Shown here one piece after another: positions 57,969 to 64,000 of a stretch of DNA of 64,000 nucleotides. A program made the position numbers and the translations under genes. The number at the start of each line of letters is the position of its first letter. Position 1 is the first letter of the stretch. The DNA comes from JACCVG01 sp963790245 (GTDB lineage Bacteria > Actinomycetota > Thermoleophilia > Solirubrobacterales > Thermoleophilaceae). The notes under the pieces were generated by a model. That model ran no database searches. It was not told where the DNA came from and worked only from the letters and a program-made list of their open reading frames with translations. The stretch is taken from the NCBI GenBank assembly GCA_963790245.1, contig CAWBNP010000002.1, positions 1,364,001 to 1,428,000 on the forward strand, given 5' to 3'.

Positions 57969-60512
57969 CTAGACGGCGGCGCCCGTCGGTATCGGGTTCG
58001 CCGACGAGAATGTCAGCGCCCCATCGGATGCTCCGACACGAACCTTGTCGCCGTCGGCGAAGTCGCCCTCGAGCAGCGCGAGCGCGAGCTTGTCGACCAG
58101 TCGCTTCTGGATCACGCGCTTCAGCGGCCGGGCGCCGTAGGTCGGGTCATAGCCAAGCGTGGCGAGCAGCATGAGCGCCTCCTCGTCGAGCTCGAGCTCG
58201 ATCCCGCGCGCCGCCAGCCGGCGCGTCAGCAAGGCGACCTGGAGCACGACGATCTCGGCGATCTGCTCGCGGCTGAGCTGGGCGAACTCGACGATCTCGT
58301 CGATCCGGTTGACGAACTCCGGCTTGAGCGTCGCCTCGACTCCCGCAATCCCGCCGGGGATGTTCGAGGTCATGATCAGCACGGTGTTCTTGAAGTCGAC
58401 GGTGCGGCCCTGGCCATCGGTCAGCCGGCCGTCATCCATCACCTGGAGCAGCACGTTGAAGACGTCGGGGTGGGCCTTCTCGATCTCGTCTAGCAGCACG
58501 ACCCCGTAGGGCCTGCGCCTGACGGCCTCGGTCAGCTGACCACCCTCGTCGTAGCCGACGTAGCCGGGCGGCGCGCCCACCAGCCGCGAGACCGAGTGTT
58601 TCTCCATGTACTCGGACATATCGATCCGGACCATCGCCTGCTCGGAGTCGAACATGAACTCGGCGAGCGCGCGGGCAAGCTCGGTCTTGCCGACGCCGGT
58701 CGGTCCGACGAACAGGAATGCCCCGATCGGCCGGTTCGGATCCTGAAGACCCGCGCGTGAACGTCGGAGCGCGTTGGAGACGGCCTCGACAGCGGTCTGC
58801 TGGCCGATCACGCGCTCGTGCAGCCGGCTCTCCATCTGGATCAGCTTCTCGACCTCGCCCTCCATCAGCCGCGCCACCGGGATGCCGGTCCACTTGGCGA
58901 CGACCTGGGCGACGTCCTCGTCGTCGACCTCCTCCTTGAGCATCGTATGGTCGGACTGCAGCTCACGGAGCCGGGCCTGCTGCTCGCCGACGAGCGTCTC
59001 GAGCCGCGGGATCTCGCCGTAGCGCAGCTCGGCGGCTCGCTCGAGGTCGGCGTCGCGCTCAGCCCGTTCGGTGTCGCGGTGGGCCTGCTCGAGCTGCTCC
59101 TTCGCCTCGCGGATCGCCTCGATCGCCTCCTTCTCTCCCATCCAATGCGCCTTCATCTCGCTCGAGCGCTCACCGAGATCGGCGAGCTCACGCTCGATCG
59201 CCTCACGGCGCGCGATCGATGCGTCGTCGGTCTCCTTCTTGAGTGCCTCGCGCTCGATCTCGAGCTGCTGGATCCGCCGGTCGACCTGATCGATCTCGGT
59301 CGGCAGCGAATCGATCTCGATCCGCAGGCGGGAAGCGGCCTCGTCAATCAAGTCGATTGCCTTGTCGGGCAGGAAGCGATCCGCGATGTAGCGGTCCGAG
59401 AGCATCGCCGCGGCGACGATCGCAGAGTCTTGGATGCGGACGCCGTGGTGGACCTCATATCGCTCCTTGAGTCCGCGCAGGATCGCAATCGCGTCCTGCA
59501 CCGAAGGCTCGCCGACAAGCACCGGCTGGAAGCGCCGCTCGAGCGCCGCGTCCTTCTCGATGTGCTTGCGGTACTCATCGAGCGTCGTAGCGCCGACGGC
59601 GCGCAACTCGCCGCGAGCGAGCATCGGCTTGAGCAGGTTGGCGGCGTCGACCGCGCCCTCTCCACCGCCCGCGCCGACGATCGTGTGCAGCTCGTCCATG
59701 AAGAGGATCACGCGGCCGGCGGCGTCGGCGACCTCCTTGAGCACAGCCTTGAGCCGATCCTCGAATTCGCCGCGGTACTTGGCCCCGGCGATCAGCGCGC
59801 CTATGTCGAGCGCCACGACCCGGCGGTCGCGCAGCGACTCGGGGACGTCGCCGGAGACGATCCGCTGGGCGAGACCCTCGGCGATCGCGGTCTTGCCGAC
59901 GCCCGGCTCGCCGATCAACACGGGGTTGTTCTTTGTCCGGCGCGAGAGCACCTGGACGACCCGGCGGATCTCCTCGTCGCGGCCGATCACGGGATCGAGC
60001 TTGCCGCGCTCGGCTTCCTCGGTCAGGTCGCGCCCGTAACGCTCGAGCGCCTGATACTTGTCCTCGGGGTTTTGGTCGGTGACGCGATGCGGGCCGCGCA
60101 CCTTGGCGACCGCCTCGACGAGCTGATCGCGGGTCGCGCCGGCATCGACCGACGGGTCCGCGGCCAGCGCGAGCAGCAGGTGCTCGGTCGAGACATACTC
60201 ATCCCCGAGGCCGCGCGCCTCGGCGTCGGCGGCCTTCAGCAGCTCCGCGGTCTTGGCCGAAAGCGACGGCATGCCGGTCGACTCGCCGGTGAGCGTCGGC
60301 AGCTGCTCGAGCGCCCCATTGGCCCGCGCACGGATCGTCTCGGGCTCGACCCCGACGCTGCGCAGGACCGGGACGACGATCCCGCCTTCCTGCTCGAGCA
60401 GGGCGAGCAGGAGATGCTGGGGTGCGACCTCGCTGTTGCGGCGCGCCGCGGCGATCCGCTGGGCGGCCGCGAAGGACTCCTGGGACTTGACTGTGAAACG
60501 GTCTGGCTGCAC
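57969..60512 (-). CDS. clpB: ClpB disaggregase
   Basis: This 847-residue AAA+ unfoldase dissolves protein aggregates with the DnaK system. It has the N-domain repeats ([23 protein letters not shown]), AAA-1 with GEPGVGKT and [24 protein letters not shown], the coiled-coil middle domain (about 405-525) and AAA-2 with GPTGVGKT, plus the C-terminal [12 protein letters not shown]. The GTG start has a TAGACT box seven bases upstream. It is transcribed apart from the hspR-dnaK operon. Confidence 0.96.
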   Translation of the reverse strand: MQPDRFTVKSQESFAAAQRIAAARRNSEVAPQHLLLALLEQEGGIVVPVLRSVGVEPETIRARANGALEQLPTLTGESTGMPSLSAKTAELLKAADAEARGLGDEYVSTEHLLLALAADPSVDAGATRDQLVEAVAKVRGPHRVTDQNPEDKYQALERYGRDLTEEAERGKLDPVIGRDEEIRRVVQVLSRRTKNNPVLIGEPGVGKTAIAEGLAQRIVSGDVPESLRDRRVVALDIGALIAGAKYRGEFEDRLKAVLKEVADAAGRVILFMDELHTIVGAGGGEGAVDAANLLKPMLARGELRAVGATTLDEYRKHIEKDAALERRFQPVLVGEPSVQDAIAILRGLKERYEVHHGVRIQDSAIVAAAMLSDRYIADRFLPDKAIDLIDEAASRLRIEIDSLPTEIDQVDRRIQQLEIEREALKKETDDASIARREAIERELADLGERSSEMKAHWMGEKEAIEAIREAKEQLEQAHRDTERAERDADLERAAELRYGEIPRLETLVGEQQARLRELQSDHTMLKEEVDDEDVAQVVAKWTGIPVARLMEGEVEKLIQMESRLHERVIGQQTAVEAVSNALRRSRAGLQDPNRPIGAFLFVGPTGVGKTELARALAEFMFDSEQAMVRIDMSEYMEKHSVSRLVGAPPGYVGYDEGGQLTEAVRRRPYGVVLLDEIEKAHPDVFNVLLQVMDDGRLTDGQGRTVDFKNTVLIMTSNIPGGIAGVEATLKPEFVNRIDEIVEFAQLSREQIAEIVVLQVALLTRRLAARGIELELDEEALMLLATLGYDPTYGARPLKRVIQKRLVDKLALALLEGDFADGDKVRVGASDGALTFSSANPIPTGAAV

Positions 60513-60519
60513 GTCGGTC

Positions 60520-60525
60520 AGTCTA
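60520..60525 (-). promoter_or_regulatory. -10 box of clpB (leaderless)
   Basis: TAGACT on the minus strand ends seven bases before the GTG start. TTAGAT 18 bases upstream is a weak -35. No HAIR inverted repeat (CTTGAGT-N7-ACTCAAG) is present in the 117-base gap. Confidence 0.45.
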
Positions 60526-60572
60526 GCACGCGACTGGCAGAAAATCTAAGTCTGTCGTTAATAGATCATGGC

Positions 60573-60591
60573 AAAGGACCACAGGTCCCCT
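60573..60591 (-). terminator. Weak hairpin between hspR and clpB
   Basis: AAAGGACC (573-580) and GGTCCCCT (584-591) pair through GGACC/GGTCC with a 3-base loop and flanking wobble pairs, followed on the minus strand by only three T. It may end the dnaK-hspR transcript before clpB. Confidence 0.3.
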
Positions 60592-60629
60592 GGCAGCCCG
60601 GCTCAACCGATCGTGTCCGGAAAGGCCTT

Positions 60630-61088
60630 TCAGCCGCCCGCCGGTCGCCTACGGATCGGGACCCGCACGCGATCGGCGGCGCCCCGGGGCTCCAGAGCTT
60701 GGCCGGGCGGCTCGTACCGAACCAGTTCGGCGCGCAGCGAGCGACGGGTCCGGTCGAGCTCGGCCTCCATCTGCTCGCGGACCGATTCGGCCGTGCGCTC
60801 GAGCCGCTCCATCCGCCGGCGCATCCGCTCCATCTCCTCCTCGAGCTCGAAGACGCGCTCGACGCCCGCGAGGTTCATCCCCATCTCGGTGGTCAGCTCC
60901 TGGATGCGGCGCAGCCGGTCGACGTCGAGCTGGGAATAGAGGCGGGTGTTCTTCGGCGAGCGCTGAGGCTCGATCAGCCCGCGCGTCTCATAGATCCGCA
61001 GCGTCTGGGGGTGCATCCCGGCGAGCTCAGCGGCGACCGAGATCATGTAGACACCGCGACCGGGATCGGGACTGCGCTGAGAGGCCAT
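60630..61088 (-). CDS. hspR: Heat-shock repressor HspR (MerR family)
   Basis: This 152-residue MerR-type regulator has the helix-turn-helix MISVAAELAGMHPQTLRIYETRGLIEP, the winged segment RSPKNTRLYSQLDVDRLRRIQELT and a C-terminal coiled coil. HspR represses dnaK and clpB operons in actinobacteria, with DnaK as co-repressor. The ATG overlaps the dnaJ stop by one base (TGATG), placing it at the end of dnaK-grpE-dnaJ-hspR. The DNA targets would lie upstream of dnaK, outside the window. Confidence 0.94.
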   Translation of the reverse strand: MASQRSPDPGRGVYMISVAAELAGMHPQTLRIYETRGLIEPQRSPKNTRLYSQLDVDRLRRIQELTTEMGMNLAGVERVFELEEEMERMRRRMERLERTAESVREQMEAELDRTRRSLRAELVRYEPPGQALEPRGAADRVRVPIRRRPAGG

Positions 61089-62191
61089 CAGCCCGCCCGC
61101 CCTTGGAACAGCCCGGCTCTCGGATCGGCACCGTCGAGGACACCCGCGAGGTCGTCGACGGCCTGCTCCTGCTCGCTGGTGAGCGAGCTCGGAACGTCGA
61201 TCGTCAGCTTGTAGTGGATGTCGCCGCGCTTGCGACCGCCGAGCTTCGGCGGGCCTTCGCCGCGCAGCCGCTGGACGGTTCCGTGCTGGGTCCCGGCCGG
61301 GACCCGAATCCGCTTCGAGCCGCCGGCGAGCACCGGGACCTCGACCGTCGCTCCGCGGATCGCCTCGACGATCGTGATCGGCACCTCGACCTCGAGGTGG
61401 TCACCGCGGCGCTTGAAGATCGGCGACTCCGAGACGTGGGTGACGACGTACAGATCGCCGGCCGGACCGCCCCGGCGACCGGACTCTCCCTTGCCCGCAA
61501 GCCGCACCCGGCTGCCTTCGCGCACGCCCGCGGGAATGTTGGCCTTGTAGCGCTTGACCTGGCGGGTCACCCCGGCGCCGTTGCACGTCGAGCACGGGTC
61601 GTCGATCCGCGTGCCGGTGCCGCCGCACAGCGAGCACGGCTGGGAGATCGAGAAAAGGCCCTGTCCCTGAGACTCGATGCCGCGACCCTGACACTTCGGG
61701 CAGACGGTTGGCGAGGTTCCCGGCTTCGCGCCGGTCCCGTGACAGGTCACGCACGGGGCCGAGAGCGGCACCGACAATGAGACCTGCGCGCCCTCCATCG
61801 CCTGCTCGAAGGAGATCGAGACGTCGGTTTCCAGATCGCGGCCGCGCTCGGCGCGGGTTCCGGGCGCCTGCGCGCCACCGCCGCGGAAGAGGTCGGAGAG
61901 GATGTCGCCGAAACCGCCGGGGCCGGCGCCACCACCGCCGCGGAAGCCGCCCGGATCAAAGCCGGATCCGAATATGCCGCCGCCCGAGTCGTACTGGCGC
62001 CGCTTCTCCGGATCGGAGAGGACCGAGTAGGCCTGCTGGACCTCCTTGAACCGCTCTTCGGCGCGCGCGTCATCGGGGTTGCGATCCGGGTGGAACTCGC
62101 GGGCGAGCTTGCGGTAGGCCTTCTTGATCTGCTCGTCGGTCGCCTTCTTGGCGACTCCGAGGACGTCGTAGGGATCCTTGGTGGCGGGCAT
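61088..62191 (-). CDS. dnaJ: Co-chaperone DnaJ
   Basis: This 367-residue J-protein stimulates DnaK ATPase and delivers clients. It has the J domain ([34 protein letters not shown] with HPD), a Gly/Phe linker, four CxxCxGxG zinc motifs ([32 protein letters not shown]) and the C-terminal substrate-binding domain. It lies 11 bases after grpE. Confidence 0.96.
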   Translation of the reverse strand: MPATKDPYDVLGVAKKATDEQIKKAYRKLAREFHPDRNPDDARAEERFKEVQQAYSVLSDPEKRRQYDSGGGIFGSGFDPGGFRGGGGAGPGGFGDILSDLFRGGGAQAPGTRAERGRDLETDVSISFEQAMEGAQVSLSVPLSAPCVTCHGTGAKPGTSPTVCPKCQGRGIESQGQGLFSISQPCSLCGGTGTRIDDPCSTCNGAGVTRQVKRYKANIPAGVREGSRVRLAGKGESGRRGGPAGDLYVVTHVSESPIFKRRGDHLEVEVPITIVEAIRGATVEVPVLAGGSKRIRVPAGTQHGTVQRLRGEGPPKLGGRKRGDIHYKLTIDVPSSLTSEQEQAVDDLAGVLDGADPRAGLFQGRAG

Positions 62192-62202
62192 CGTCGAGCT
62201 CC

Positions 62203-62741
62203 TCAGGCGGAGACGATCACCCGCGCGGGGCGCAGGATCGAATCCTCGAGCCGGTAGCCCTTCTCCACGACCTCGACCACGAGCCCGGCTTCCGAGCCCT
62301 CCTCGGGTCTGGTCGAAAGCGCCTCATGGACGGTTGGATCAAACGGCTCGCCGACCGGCTCGAAGCCCCTGACCCCGTTGCGCTCGAGCGTGGCGATCAG
62401 CTCGGAATGGACGAGCTTGACGCCGTTGGCGAGTCCCTCGCCCGCATCGCCGGCGAGGCCGATCGCGCGCTCGAGGTTGTCGACGACCGGCAAGAGGTCG
62501 CGCAGCAGCGGGCCCTTCGCACGGGCGCCCGCGGAGGAGATCTCCTTCGCCGCGCGGCGACGGTAGTTCTCGAAGTCGGCCTGAGTCCGCTGAGCGAGCT
62601 CGAGGTACTCGCCCCGCTCGCGCTCGACGCGGGCGGCCGGATCCTCCGGGATCTCCTCGACCGCAGCGACCTCCGGCTCGGCGTCGGGAGCGACGCCCTC
62701 GGGCGGCGCCGCTCCGTCGTCGATGACCTTCTCCTCGTCGA

Positions 62742-62745
<4 letters not shown>
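62203..62745 (-). CDS. grpE: Nucleotide exchange factor GrpE
   Basis: This 180-residue DnaK partner has an acidic, disordered N-terminus, the long helix [38 protein letters not shown], and the beta domain [11 protein letters not shown] with [20 protein letters not shown]. The GTG start overlaps the dnaK stop as GTGA. Confidence 0.95.

Positions 62746-64000
<1,255 letters not shown>

Noticed and set aside
60513..60629. HspR (HAIR) operator upstream of clpB
   Set aside because: No CTTGAGT-N7-ACTCAAG-like inverted repeat is present; the other expected site, before dnaK, lies outside the window.
58818..61214. Long plus-strand open frame of about 800 codons opposite clpB and hspR
   Set aside because: It is the antisense of conserved clpB/hspR/dnaJ coding sequence; its product has no recognisable domain and is Leu/Asp/Arg-rich, as expected of GC-rich shadow frames.

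Overview
The window is GC-rich actinobacterial chromosome, with dense, often overlapping genes and many GTG/TTG starts. The HspR-type heat-shock operon, the split PurS/PurQ/PurL purine enzyme, FHA-ABC transporters, SnoaL-fused ECF sigma factors and many small SnoaL proteins starting MSQENV suggest a member of the Thermoleophilia (Solirubrobacterales-like). That placement is inference from gene content; there is no rRNA or other phylogenetic marker to confirm it.

Layout. 1-12.9 kb is a phosphate and signalling block: a partial exopolyphosphatase (ppx) with sixA, a PepSY secreted protein, a two-component system, a sigma factor/ogt pair, the pstS-pstC-pstA-pstB-phoU operon divergent from an orphan PhoB-like regulator, a cupredoxin, and a second two-component system. 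12.9-25.4 kb is mixed: a molybdopterin oxidoreductase, topoisomerase IB, an RsbU-type phosphatase with an S4 protein, a cupin/MFS operon divergent from a SnoaL-fused ECF sigma factor, a VOC protein, a methyltransferase, a multicopper oxidase and a small lipoprotein. 25.38-27.64 kb is an array of five SnoaL-like genes, bracketed by a 22-bp direct repeat of the 3' end of tRNA-Val. 27.6-33.3 kb holds tRNA-Val, tRNA-Glu and tRNA-Lys, a haloalkane dehalogenase, cytochrome bd oxidase (cydAB), a TMEM175-like channel and a histidine phosphatase. 33.3-49.5 kb holds gmd, purH, purN, recQ, a secreted Gly/Asp-repeat protein and the long purine operon GYD-purD-purE-purB-glycosyltransferase-purC-purS-purQ-purL-purF, in which purF carries a one-base frameshift. 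49.6-51.6 kb is methylthioadenosine/nucleoside metabolism. 51.7-57.9 kb pairs a Ser/Thr kinase carrying a beta-propeller with a triple-FHA ABC transporter and two accessory secreted proteins. 57.97-64 kb is clpB, then hspR-dnaJ-grpE-dnaK (dnaK partial).

How the genes work together. The pst/phoU, ppx/sixA and PhoB-like genes form a phosphate-acquisition and polyphosphate group. Nine of the ten de novo purine operon genes are joined by 4-base GTGA/ATGA overlaps or spacings of a few bases, so they are probably translationally coupled; purN-purH lie separately behind recQ. The heat-shock genes form the standard HspR set.

The least ordinary features are the tRNA-bracketed SnoaL array, whose gene ends carry the ribosome-binding site of the next gene; a widespread pattern of -10 boxes 6-9 bases before the start codon (leaderless transcripts); two genes with no good ATG/GTG/TTG start, where ATC sits at the expected leaderless position; and the purF frameshift. 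The remaining gaps between genes are short; none exceeds about 300 bases without an annotated element.
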